A DNA stretch of 6,737 bases from Chitinophagaceae bacterium UBA4412 (GCA_002400445.1 DGQO01000161.1:35778-42514), one strand, 5' to 3'. Positions 1-6,662 are shown, counted from the first letter of the stretch. Made by a program: numbers and translations. The notes: generated by a model from the letters alone, not told the origin.

Positions 1-1466
1 GGACTGAAACCGGGTTCTATACTAATGTTGAATCCGCCGTAAGCATATAACATCGTTGGGTTTTTGCCATTTTTCTTCAAGCCCTTTTTATATACAATGA
101 ACATGGGCACTTTTGTACCATCCTTGCTGGGATAAAATACCTGCTCAGTTACATAGTCTTCAGGATTAAACTTTACTTCAGGCTTGCGAAAAACTTCACT
201 TTTGCCGGAAGCAATTTCATACCTGTAAATCGTGGGTGGAAATGTGAAAGAAGTGAAAGTATAAAAAACAAACGTGTCCGATTTCTCTCCACCAAAACCA
301 GCCGCTGTGCCTAAAGCTGGTAATACAATTTCCTTTTCCAATTGCCCGGCGTAACTGTATACAAATACCCGGCTGGTTACGTCTTTAGTGTAAGTGATAA
401 TCACTTTACCACCTACGGCGGATACCCCGGAAATATTTTCCTTTTTCTCGGGAATAACAGTTACCCATTTTTCTTTAGACAGATTCTTAGGATCAACCCA
501 AACCAGCCTCCCATTCTTTGCAGCATCATTAGTGCGCAGTAAAAATTTACCTTTGTCTTCTTCAACAAAACTATAATTGAATTCGCCGGGATTAGCTACA
601 ATAGGTTTAAATGTTTTGTCAGAACTATTATTGTCATAATACCAGAGGGCGTTGCCATCTGCTTTGGTTCTGTCAGAAATATTCAGGAAAACAAAGCGTT
701 CATCTTCTGAAGTAAACACACCATGAAATCGCAATGGATTAGCGGCATCCTCATACACCAGTTTATCCTGAGCCTGTGCAGTGTTTAGTTTATGATAATA
801 TACCTGGTGGTTTTCGTTTTTGCCACTTAATACTTTTCCATCAGCGCTTACCGGATAACGGCTGTAAAAAAAACCATCGCCCAGCCAGGCGGCGCCAGAT
901 ACTTTTACCCAGGCAATAGAATCAGGCAGGTAAGTGAGTGTGCGCATGTCCATCACTTCGTAAGTCTGCCAGTCGCTGCCTCCCCTGCTTTTTCCCACCA
1001 CTGCATAGTCGCCATTTTTCGACAATGAAAAAGCGGCAAGGCTTGTGGTGCCTTCACTACTAAACTTATTTGGATCAATGACAAGTTCGGCTGTGCCGGT
1101 AAGACCTTTTTGCCGGTAAAGCACCGATTGATTTTGCAGGCCGTCATTTTTGCTGAAATAAAAATACTCCCCCTTACGTGAGGGCGAGGAATACTTTGGA
1201 TAATTATTTACTTCTTCCAGCCGCTGAAACCATTTGTTCCTAAACGGGATTTGCTCTAAGTAACCGAAAGTCACCTTATTTTGGGCAGTAACCCAATCCT
1301 TTGTTTCCGTACTGTTATCATCCTCCAGCCAGCGGTAGGGGTCTGCTACCGTTGTTCCAAAATATGCATCTACCTGGTCCGATTTCCGGGTTTCAGGGTA
1401 TTTGTGCTGCGCCATACTCATGCTAAGAATTGAAATAAAAATTGTAGTGCAAACAATATGTTTCAT
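1..1466 (-). CDS. Exported prolyl oligopeptidase (peptidase family S9A), 3' end cut by window edge
   Basis: The visible 488 codons open with a signal peptide (Lys-2, hydrophobic stretch, likely cut after Ala-19 in SMSMA-Q), so the enzyme should work in the periplasm. Prolyl oligopeptidases are serine peptidases that cleave short peptides after proline. The family's N-terminal helical segment is present (DPYRWLED, residues 42-49; YPKYSS from 89), then a region of about 350 residues that should form the seven-bladed propeller gating the active site. The hinge back into the alpha/beta-hydrolase domain (VFYPSKDGTKVPMF, 443-456) is almost identical to that of mammalian PREP as I remember it. Near the edge, YAYGGFN (474-480) supplies the oxyanion-hole tyrosine (Tyr-476, equivalent to PREP Tyr473). 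Family proteins are about 700 residues, so roughly 200 residues with the catalytic Ser, Asp and His lie outside the window. No frameshift is seen. The start at 1466 is chosen because it yields the complete signal peptide. The gene diverges from pfkA. Confidence 0.93.
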   Translation of the reverse strand, partial: MKHIVCTTIFISILSMSMAQHKYPETRKSDQVDAYFGTTVADPYRWLEDDNSTETKDWVTAQNKVTFGYLEQIPFRNKWFQRLEEVNNYPKYSSPSRKGEYFYFSKNDGLQNQSVLYRQKGLTGTAELVIDPNKFSSEGTTSLAAFSLSKNGDYAVVGKSRGGSDWQTYEVMDMRTLTYLPDSIAWVKVSGAAWLGDGFFYSRYPVSADGKVLSGKNENHQVYYHKLNTAQAQDKLVYEDAANPLRFHGVFTSEDERFVFLNISDRTKADGNALWYYDNNSSDKTFKPIVANPGEFNYSFVEEDKGKFLLRTNDAAKNGRLVWVDPKNLSKEKWVTVIPEKKENISGVSAVGGKVIITYTKDVTSRVFVYSYAGQLEKEIVLPALGTAAGFGGEKSDTFVFYTFTSFTFPPTIYRYEIASGKSEVFRKPEVKFNPEDYVTEQVFYPSKDGTKVPMFIVYKKGLKKNGKNPTMLYAYGGFNISIEPGFS

Positions 1467-1514
1467 ATAGAAATATTTTACGAAAGATATATATTAATGA
1501 ACTAATTATGCAGC

Positions 1515-1547
1515 TTGAAAGAAATCCAAAATTAGTGTGTAATTTTG
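1515..1547 (+). promoter_or_regulatory. Candidate Bacteroidota-type promoter for pfkA
   Basis: TAATTTTG at 1540-1547 fits the Bacteroidota -7 consensus TAnnTTTG exactly. TTG at 1515-1517 (in CTTG) lies 22 bp upstream, within the 17-23 bp spacing known for the phylum. Transcription would begin near 1553, giving pfkA a leader of about 60 nt. This is a match by eye only. AT-rich intergenic DNA produces chance matches, but the location upstream of a housekeeping operon supports it. Confidence 0.5.
1527..1547. repeat. Perfect 8-bp inverted repeat with 5-bp spacer in a divergent promoter region
   Basis: CAAAATTA (1527-1534) and TAATTTTG (1540-1547) are exact reverse complements around the spacer gtgtg. 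Symmetry partly resumes further out: six of seven positions pair between 1514-1520 and 1554-1560, if the two failures at 1514 and 1517 are set aside it is five of seven. Each inner arm is also the -7 element of one of the two divergent promoters. The element may simply be back-to-back promoters or may also serve as an operator; the sequence does not decide. It lacks GC and a U-tract on either strand, so it is not a terminator. Confidence 0.7.
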
Positions 1548-1560
1548 ACACATTTTGAAA
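1527..1560 (-). promoter_or_regulatory. Candidate divergent promoter for the prolyl oligopeptidase gene
   Basis: Read on the minus strand, 1534 to 1527 is TAATTTTG, an exact TAnnTTTG -7 element. A partial -33 element, TTTC (1560 to 1557; consensus TTTG), lies 22 bp upstream, the same spacing as the pfkA promoter. The start site would fall near 1521, giving a leader of about 55 nt before the ATG at 1466. The -33 box is imperfect, so this is weaker than the opposing promoter, and the two overlap. Confidence 0.38.
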
Positions 1561-1615
1561 GCTGCCATACGTAAAATCTGGAACGATTTTATCAAATAAA
1601 CCATGATTCAATAGC

Positions 1616-2599
1616 ATGAAAAAGAAAATTACAAGAATTGGCGTTTTAAGCAGTGGTGGTGATAGTCCTGGCATGAATGCCGCTATCAGGGCCGTTGTAA
1701 GGACAGGCATCTACCACGGATTGGAAGTATTTGGCATCATGAGAGGTTACAGCGGTATCGTAGAAGATGATATCATAAAAATGGAGAGCCGAAGCGTAGC
1801 CAATATCATCCAGCGGGGTGGTACCATTTTAAAAACAGCAAGGTGTAAAGAGTTTTATACCCCTGAAGGCAGAAAAAAGGGATACCTCAACTTAAAGAGA
1901 AGAGGAATTGATGGCCTGGTGGTTTTAGGCGGCGATGGAAGTTTCCGTGGCGCTCAAATTTTCAGTAGCGAATTTGATATCCCTTGCGTGGGCTTGCCAG
2001 GCACCATAGATAAAGACATAGCAGGCACAGACTTTACCATTGGATTTGATACTGCGGTGAATACCGCTGTGCAAGCAATCGACAAAATAAGAGACACCGC
2101 CGATGCGCATGATCGCTTGTTTGTAATTGAAGTAATGGGCCGTGATGCAGGATATATTGCCTTGCATAGTGGTATTGCCACAGGTGCAGAAAATATCCTG
2201 ATACCGGAGCGCAAAACGATTATGCACGATATCCTGGAAAGCCTGGAAGAAAAAGAAAAACGCTCAAAATTAGTAAACCTGATTATCGTAGCAGAAGGTG
2301 ATGAATTTGGTGGTGGTGAAGAAGTGGCAAAAATCATCCAGGAAAGAATGCCAAATATAGAAGTGCGACTGGCTATACTAGGTCATATTCAAAGAGGAGG
2401 TTCTCCTACCTGCCAGGATAGGGTACTGGCCAGCCGAATGGGTTACCATGCTGTAGAGTGCCTCATAGAAGGAAGGCATAATGTTTTTGTAGGTATTGTA
2501 AATAACCGCATGCATTATACTCCATTGGATGAAGCCGTAAAAAAGAAACAAAGCATCAGCCAGGAATGGATGAAAATTGTAAAAATCCTTTCAGCATAA
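1616..2599 (+). CDS. pfkA: ATP-dependent 6-phosphofructokinase
   Basis: Catalyses the committed glycolytic step, fructose 6-phosphate + ATP to fructose 1,6-bisphosphate, in the cytoplasm. At 327 residues it matches the usual length of about 320 for bacterial PfkA. Visible motifs: the nucleotide loop SSGGDSPGMN (12-21); TAR (74-76, ATP-contacting Arg); GGDGS (105-109, Mg-binding Asp-107); the catalytic loop PGTIDKD (128-134) with base Asp-132; MGRDAG (174-179) and Arg-167 for substrate; Glu-227; and RLAILGHIQRGGSP (251-264) with substrate-binding Arg-251, His-257 and Arg-260. Gly-108 and Gly-129 are the residues that mark ATP use; PPi-dependent enzymes carry Asp and Lys there. Arg-25 and Arg-29 correspond to effector-site arginines of E. 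coli PfkA. One oddity: residue 133 is Lys where the family nearly always has Asn (TIDND). The start at 1616 gives the standard N terminus and lacks a Shine-Dalgarno sequence, as is normal for this phylum. pyk follows on the same strand, probably in one operon. Confidence 0.97.
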   Translation: MKKKITRIGVLSSGGDSPGMNAAIRAVVRTGIYHGLEVFGIMRGYSGIVEDDIIKMESRSVANIIQRGGTILKTARCKEFYTPEGRKKGYLNLKRRGIDGLVVLGGDGSFRGAQIFSSEFDIPCVGLPGTIDKDIAGTDFTIGFDTAVNTAVQAIDKIRDTADAHDRLFVIEVMGRDAGYIALHSGIATGAENILIPERKTIMHDILESLEEKEKRSKLVNLIIVAEGDEFGGGEEVAKIIQERMPNIEVRLAILGHIQRGGSPTCQDRVLASRMGYHAVECLIEGRHNVFVGIVNNRMHYTPLDEAVKKKQSISQEWMKIVKILSA

Positions 2600-2698
2600 T
2601 AAAAAAACAGTATTGCAAGATGCGTTACTGCACGTGGTATAATGTGTATTCAATCGTTATTGAATTGCATGTATCCTATTTATCAAAAAATAAAACAC

Positions 2699-4189
2699 AT
2701 GAGCAAACACTCCGAGAAATATTTACACCAGCACATGAATAAAAAGCAGGGTCTTATACATTCACTAAAAAGGACTAAGATTATCGCCACGGTGGGGCCT
2801 GCCTGCGATACTTATGAGAAACTCTTATCTCTTGTGCAGGCAGGTGTAAATGTTTTCCGTCTTAACTTTTCTCATGGCACTCATGAAGACAAACTTGATG
2901 TAATCGGTAAGATCAGGGAGATCATCAAGAATGAGCCTTACAATATTGCTATCCTGGGAGATCTGCAAGGGCCCAAGCTCAGGGTGGGCGATCTGGAAGA
3001 TGGCAAAGTATTTTTGAAAGAAGGCGATGAGATTATTTTCACTACGCAAAAGATGGTAGGTACTAAAGACAAAGTTTATGTGTCTTATCCAAACCTAACC
3101 ACAGATGTGCAAGTGGGCGAACGCATTTTCCTGGATGATGGAAAAATGGAGTTGAAAGTATTGCAAATATTAAACGATACCGAAATAAAACTGAGTGTGA
3201 CACTGGGTGGTATGCTGTTTCCCAAGAAGGGTGTGAATCTGCCAGACAGTGCGCTCACTATGCCTTCTCTTACGGAAAAAGATATCATAGATTTAGATTT
3301 CATCATTGAGAATAAGCTGGATTGGGTTGCCCTTTCCTTTGTGCGCAAAACGCAGGATATCAAAGATCTGAAGCGACGTATCACTGAAAAACACAGTAAG
3401 ATAAAAGCCATTGCAAAAATTGAAATGCCGGAGGCGCTTAGAAATCTTCGGGATATTATTGTAGAAAGTGATGGTATTATGGTGGCTCGTGGAGACCTCG
3501 GTGTGGAAATTCCTATTGAGCAGGTACCGGTAATTCAGAAAGATATCATTCGCAAATGTATGCACCGGGCTAAACCGGTAATCGTAGCTACGCAGATGAT
3601 GGAGAGTATGCTGGACCGTACAAAACCAAACCGCAGCGAAGTAAGTGACGTAGCCAATGCCGTGCTGGAAGGCGCTGATGCAGTAATGCTAAGCGGAGAG
3701 ACTGCAACGGGCTCCTATCCTACCCTCGTGGTAGAAACCATGAGCAAAATTATTATGGAAGTAGAGCGTACATTATATGAATACGACAGGGATGATATCC
3801 TTACGCCACAACCACATTCTCCATCGTTCCTGAGCGATGCCATCTGTTACAGTGCATGTAACCTGGCTAAAGATTCAAGAGCAAACGCTCTGATTGGTAT
3901 GACACAAAGTGGCTATACCGCATTCATGCTAAGCAGCTACCGGCCAAGGTCTCCCTTGTTTATTTTCAGCAAAGAAAAAACACTGATCAGCCAGTTGAGT
4001 TTGAGTTGGGGTGTGCGTCCATTTTATTATGCTGAAGAAGAAAGCCTGGACGATATTATTTCAGACCAGATTGAAATTTTAAAACAGCGGGGCTTTGTAC
4101 AAAGCGGAGACATCATTGTAAATACCTGCAGTACACCTGTACACTTACACCTGCCCACGAATACCATCAAAATTACCAGGGTAGAATAA
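2699..4189 (+). CDS. pyk: Pyruvate kinase
   Basis: Catalyses phosphoenolpyruvate + ADP to pyruvate + ATP, the last step of glycolysis, as a cytoplasmic (normally tetrameric) enzyme. From Met at 2699 the protein has 496 residues, against about 470 for E. coli PykF; the excess is mostly an N-terminal tail. Motifs: RTKIIATVGPA (25-35); FRLNFSHG (53-60) with phosphate/K+-site Arg-54, Asn-56 and Ser-58; GDLQGPKLR (87-95), a variant of the common DTKGPEIR; B domain about 98-185 with LDDGK; catalytic AKIE (Lys-240, Glu-242); ARGDLGVE (263-270, Asp-266 for Mg/Mn); ATQMMESM; SEVSDVANAV; and MLSGETA. A C-terminal allosteric-type domain fills the last 120 or so residues. The start is uncertain: the frame is open to an ATG at 2642, and ATG 2735 is also possible. 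I prefer 2699 because A-rich sequence precedes it and residues before it resemble no family sequence. It follows pfkA by 99 bp and is closed by a strong terminator. Confidence 0.96.
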   Translation: MSKHSEKYLHQHMNKKQGLIHSLKRTKIIATVGPACDTYEKLLSLVQAGVNVFRLNFSHGTHEDKLDVIGKIREIIKNEPYNIAILGDLQGPKLRVGDLEDGKVFLKEGDEIIFTTQKMVGTKDKVYVSYPNLTTDVQVGERIFLDDGKMELKVLQILNDTEIKLSVTLGGMLFPKKGVNLPDSALTMPSLTEKDIIDLDFIIENKLDWVALSFVRKTQDIKDLKRRITEKHSKIKAIAKIEMPEALRNLRDIIVESDGIMVARGDLGVEIPIEQVPVIQKDIIRKCMHRAKPVIVATQMMESMLDRTKPNRSEVSDVANAVLEGADAVMLSGETATGSYPTLVVETMSKIIMEVERTLYEYDRDDILTPQPHSPSFLSDAICYSACNLAKDSRANALIGMTQSGYTAFMLSSYRPRSPLFIFSKEKTLISQLSLSWGVRPFYYAEEESLDDIISDQIEILKQRGFVQSGDIIVNTCSTPVHLHLPTNTIKITRVE

Positions 4190-4208
4190 ATCTATTAAAC
4201 AAATTTAT

Positions 4209-4245
4209 AAGAGCGCCATTTCTTTAAACCAGATGGCGCTTTTTT
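4209..4245 (+). terminator. Rho-independent terminator of the pfkA-pyk unit
   Basis: AGCGCCAT (4212-4219) and ATGGCGCT (4233-4240) form a perfect, GC-rich 8-bp stem. Outer A-U and G-U pairs extend it to about 4209-4243, and two inner pairs (U-G, U-A) can shorten the 13-nt loop. The stem runs into six T residues (4240-4245). It starts 20 bp after the pyk stop. On the minus strand the stem is followed by CTTATAAATTT, a poor U-tract, so it is at best a weak terminator for the convergent gene that ends at 4288. Confidence 0.9.
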
Positions 4246-4287
4246 ATATCCAGTAGTAAACGTAGTTGAATTTTCAACAGAGAAATG

Positions 4288-4758
4288 TTACAATTGCTTC
4301 ATGTACTTCAACAAACTCCTGCGGGCTTTATTTTTTATTTTTCGTTGAAAAAAACTATTCCAGCCAAGTAACCAGCCGCTAAAACCGAGCGCCTGCCGGC
4401 TCCATTTGTGCAGGCTAAAGGCATCACTGTGTTCAATGATTACTCCGTCAATTATTTTCATATTGGCAGTAATATAATTGTGCACCGGCCGGCCCGACCT
4501 GGAATATTTGTATTGCGCATTCCAGGCACAAGTATAATAATCATCTCCAAGCGATTTGATTTCGCCATGCGATAAAGTAAGTTCAACCGCACTACCACAA
4601 AGCATTTCCCACATACTACGCACTTCATCGCCTCTCAGCAATTCAAACATGGGATCATAAAACACAATATCATCGCTATAGCAAGCATTCATCTTCGCCG
4701 CATCTTTACGGGCAAAGGCATTGTAAAATTTGTCTATAACCATTTCATTGCTATCCAT
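4288..4758 (-). CDS. NTF2-like / SnoaL-like family protein of unknown function
   Basis: This 156-residue protein has the pattern of the NTF2/SnoaL (ketosteroid-isomerase-like) alpha+beta barrel. An N-terminal helix carries the FYNAFARKDAAKM motif (11-23), then CYSDDIVFYDPMF (26-38), a GDEVRSMWEML helix (43-53) and alternating strands to about 114, ending IIDGVIIEHSDAF (102-114). These small cone-shaped folds bind hydrophobic ligands or act as isomerases, hydratases or scaffolds, so fold alone does not give a reaction. Asp-35, His-64, His-93 and Asp-112 are polar residues that could line a pocket. Residues 117-156 form an extension beyond the usual fold: HKWSRQALGF, then hydrophobic GWLLGW, then a strongly basic tail (RKIKNKARR). 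No signal peptide is present, so it is probably cytoplasmic. The start at 4758 is chosen for the complete first helix; Met-6 (4743) is an alternative. It is transcribed away from the exported hydrolase and toward pyk. Confidence 0.85.
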   Translation of the reverse strand: MDSNEMVIDKFYNAFARKDAAKMNACYSDDIVFYDPMFELLRGDEVRSMWEMLCGSAVELTLSHGEIKSLGDDYYTCAWNAQYKYSRSGRPVHNYITANMKIIDGVIIEHSDAFSLHKWSRQALGFSGWLLGWNSFFQRKIKNKARRSLLKYMKQL

Positions 4759-4768
4759 AGCATCTGGG

Positions 4769-4800
4769 TTTGTTTCGGTAAATTTACCGTTCTAAATTTT
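4769..4800 (+). promoter_or_regulatory. Candidate Bacteroidota-type promoter for the exported hydrolase gene
   Basis: TTTG at 4769-4772 and TAAATTTT at 4793-4800 (seven of eight to TAnnTTTG) are separated by 20 bp, close to the ideal spacing. Transcription would begin near 4806, only a few bases before the ATG at 4809, so the mRNA would be leaderless or nearly so. The spacer contains the 14-bp palindrome at 4776-4789. Assigned by eye. Confidence 0.45.
4776..4789. promoter_or_regulatory. Perfect 14-bp palindrome, candidate operator
   Basis: CGGTAAATTTACCG is fully self-complementary and lies midway in the 50-bp gap between two divergent genes, inside the spacer of the predicted hydrolase promoter. 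A dimeric repressor bound there would block polymerase, and the position would let it affect both genes. No regulator gene is adjacent, so the binding protein is unknown. The palindrome is too short and too AT-rich in its centre, and lacks a T-tract, to be a terminator. Confidence 0.5.
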
Positions 4801-4808
4801 ACTTTCCT

Positions 4809-6662
4809 ATGCTAAGAAAGTTTTTTACACTCCTGCTGCTTGTCGGGAGTATTACGGTGGCTGCGCAGAATACAGACAACCAGTGGTTTTTAGATAACTA
4901 CAGCAAAAAGGAAGTTTATATTCCCATGCGGGATGGCGTAAAGCTTTTTACAACTTTTTATATACCAAATGATGTAACAGAAAAGCATCCTTTTTTAATG
5001 ACCAGGACACCTTATTCCTGCTCCCCTTACGGTGCTCAGTTCTCGCCAATATGGAACTCTTATAAAATGGCTTACGCTAAAGAGCACTACATATTTGTAA
5101 TGCAGGATGTGCGGGGCCGTTACATGAGTGAAGGAGAATTTGTAGATGTACGACCGTTTATTGCCAATAAAAAAGGAAAACAATTTGATGAAGCCAGTGA
5201 CAGTTATGATGCTATTGACTGGATGGTAAAAAACATTCCGAATAACAATGGTAAGGTAGGTGTAACAGGAACTTCCTATCCTGGCTTTTACAGCACCGAG
5301 GCGGCACTAAGTGGTCATCCTGCACTAAAAGCTGTAAGCCCGCAGGCACCCGTAACAGACTGGTTTATGGGAGATGATTTTCACCATAACGGTGCATTTT
5401 TCCAGATGGATGCTTTTTCATTTTATCCCAGCTTTGGCAAGTCCAGGCCTATCCCTATAAAAGATTATGGGTCGGGTTTCAAATTTCCCATCAAAGATAA
5501 TTATGCCTTTTACCTGCAGGCAGGCACTTTGCAAAAAATGAGTCAGATGATAGGCGACAGCATAAAGTTTTGGCATGAAATGATGAGTCATCCCAATTAC
5601 GATGCCTGGTGGCAGGCCCGTAATGCAAGAGTGGGTTTATACAATGTAAAGCCCGCCATGCTTTGGGTGGGAGGCTTGTTTGATGCAGAAGATTGCTGGG
5701 GCGCCTGGAATTCTTTTAAAGCCACAGAAAAACAAAGTCCGCTTACGAATAACAAGATCGTAATGGGCCCCTGGTACCATGGGCAGTGGAGCCGGGAAGG
5801 AAGTTTCCTGGGCAATGTGAGATTTGGCAGCAACACATCAGAGTATTTCCAAAATAATATAGAGATCCCTTTCTTTAATTATTACCTCAAAGGAAAAGGC
5901 ACGGTGGCCGATCTGCAGAAAGCCAGCATCTTTTTTACCGGAGAAAATACCTGGAAAACTTTTGATGCATGGCCACCAAAAGACCAGCGCCCCGAAAAAT
6001 TGTGGATCAGTGAAAACAATACCCTAAGCTTTTCCAATGCTACAAATGTGCTGTATGAATACACGAGCGATCCTGCCCATCCCGTACCTTATACAGAAGA
6101 CGTTCACCAGCAGCGCACGAGAGAATACATGACAGATGATCAGCGCTTTGCTTCCCGCCGGCCAGATGTGCTCACACTTTCAATGCCCGTTACAGAAGAT
6201 ATCACGCTGGCGGGCCCTGTTATTGCAGATCTGCTCACTACAATATCTACCACCGATGCCGACTTTATCGTAAAACTGATTGATGTATTTCCGGAAGACT
6301 ACAGTTTTCCTGCAGGCAGCAAAGGCAACAAAGAATTTTACCTTATGCCCGGTTATCAAATGCTGGTGCGGGGAGAAGTAATGCGGGGAAGATTTAGAAA
6401 CAGCTTTACACTCCCTGAAGCTTTTGTACCAGGGCAGGCCACAAGGGTAAAATTTGAGCTGCCGGATGTAGCCCATACTTTTAAAAAAGGACACCAGCTT
6501 ATGATTCAGATTCAAAGCACCTGGTTTCCGCTTGTGAGCCGCAACCCGCAAACTTTTACAGATGTGTACCATGCCGCAGCATCTGATTTTCAAAAATCCA
6601 CTATCCAGATTATGGGTGGTGCCAATGGAACCTATTTTCTCTTACCAATACTTAAATCATGA
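4809..6662 (+). CDS. Exported CocE/NonD-family hydrolase, alpha-amino-acid ester hydrolase-like
   Basis: A 617-residue protein with an N-terminal signal peptide (MLRKFF then a Leu-rich core, likely cut after Ala-19, VAA-Q), so periplasmic or secreted. It belongs to the alpha/beta-hydrolase group of X-Pro dipeptidyl-peptidase S15, cocaine esterase CocE and alpha-amino-acid ester hydrolases (AEH), which hydrolyse or transfer alpha-amino acyl groups, including on beta-lactams. Alignment from memory with Xanthomonas AEH is good along the whole length. The nucleophile is Ser-156 in GTSYPG, with Tyr-157 for the oxyanion hole; Asp-292 in FDAEDCWG and His-324 in GPWYHGQ complete the triad. Asp-190 (MGDD), Glu-294 and Asp-295 match the AEH carboxylate cluster that holds the substrate's alpha-amino group. 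A helical cap lies at about 195-270 and the C-terminal jelly-roll domain spans about 400-617 (VVKLIDVFPED-like stretch near 490; RNPQTFTDVYHA near the end). The natural substrate is unknown. Its stop overlaps the next start. Confidence 0.93.
   Translation: MLRKFFTLLLLVGSITVAAQNTDNQWFLDNYSKKEVYIPMRDGVKLFTTFYIPNDVTEKHPFLMTRTPYSCSPYGAQFSPIWNSYKMAYAKEHYIFVMQDVRGRYMSEGEFVDVRPFIANKKGKQFDEASDSYDAIDWMVKNIPNNNGKVGVTGTSYPGFYSTEAALSGHPALKAVSPQAPVTDWFMGDDFHHNGAFFQMDAFSFYPSFGKSRPIPIKDYGSGFKFPIKDNYAFYLQAGTLQKMSQMIGDSIKFWHEMMSHPNYDAWWQARNARVGLYNVKPAMLWVGGLFDAEDCWGAWNSFKATEKQSPLTNNKIVMGPWYHGQWSREGSFLGNVRFGSNTSEYFQNNIEIPFFNYYLKGKGTVADLQKASIFFTGENTWKTFDAWPPKDQRPEKLWISENNTLSFSNATNVLYEYTSDPAHPVPYTEDVHQQRTREYMTDDQRFASRRPDVLTLSMPVTEDITLAGPVIADLLTTISTTDADFIVKLIDVFPEDYSFPAGSKGNKEFYLMPGYQMLVRGEVMRGRFRNSFTLPEAFVPGQATRVKFELPDVAHTFKKGHQLMIQIQSTWFPLVSRNPQTFTDVYHAAASDFQKSTIQIMGGANGTYFLLPILKS

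Noticed and set aside
342..576. Two overlapping plus-strand open frames of 60-66 codons
   Set aside because: They lie antisense within the prolyl oligopeptidase gene, whose translation aligns with family members throughout; no start signal or recognisable protein.
1603..1614. Tiny upstream frame ATG-ATT-CAA-TAG just before pfkA
   Set aside because: Three codons ending 1 nt before the pfkA ATG could in principle act in coupling, but it carries no initiation signal and is likely chance.
1423..1710. 95-codon minus-strand open frame spanning the divergent intergenic region
   Set aside because: It overlaps the start of pfkA antisense and the start of the peptidase gene in another frame; its composition reflects AT-rich intergenic DNA.
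1925..2337. Minus-strand open frames of 100 and 127 codons
   Set aside because: Antisense shadows of pfkA, with low-complexity Ser/Ile-rich translations.
2613..2643. Sigma-70-like TTG...TATAAT promoter before pyk
   Set aside because: Not listed as a feature: the -7 side fits TAnnTTTG poorly and the phylum seldom uses the E. coli consensus. Kept only as a side note on the pyk start.
6180..6593. 137-codon minus-strand open frame
   Set aside because: Antisense to the C-terminal jelly-roll domain of the hydrolase, which aligns well with AEH family members in the plus frame.
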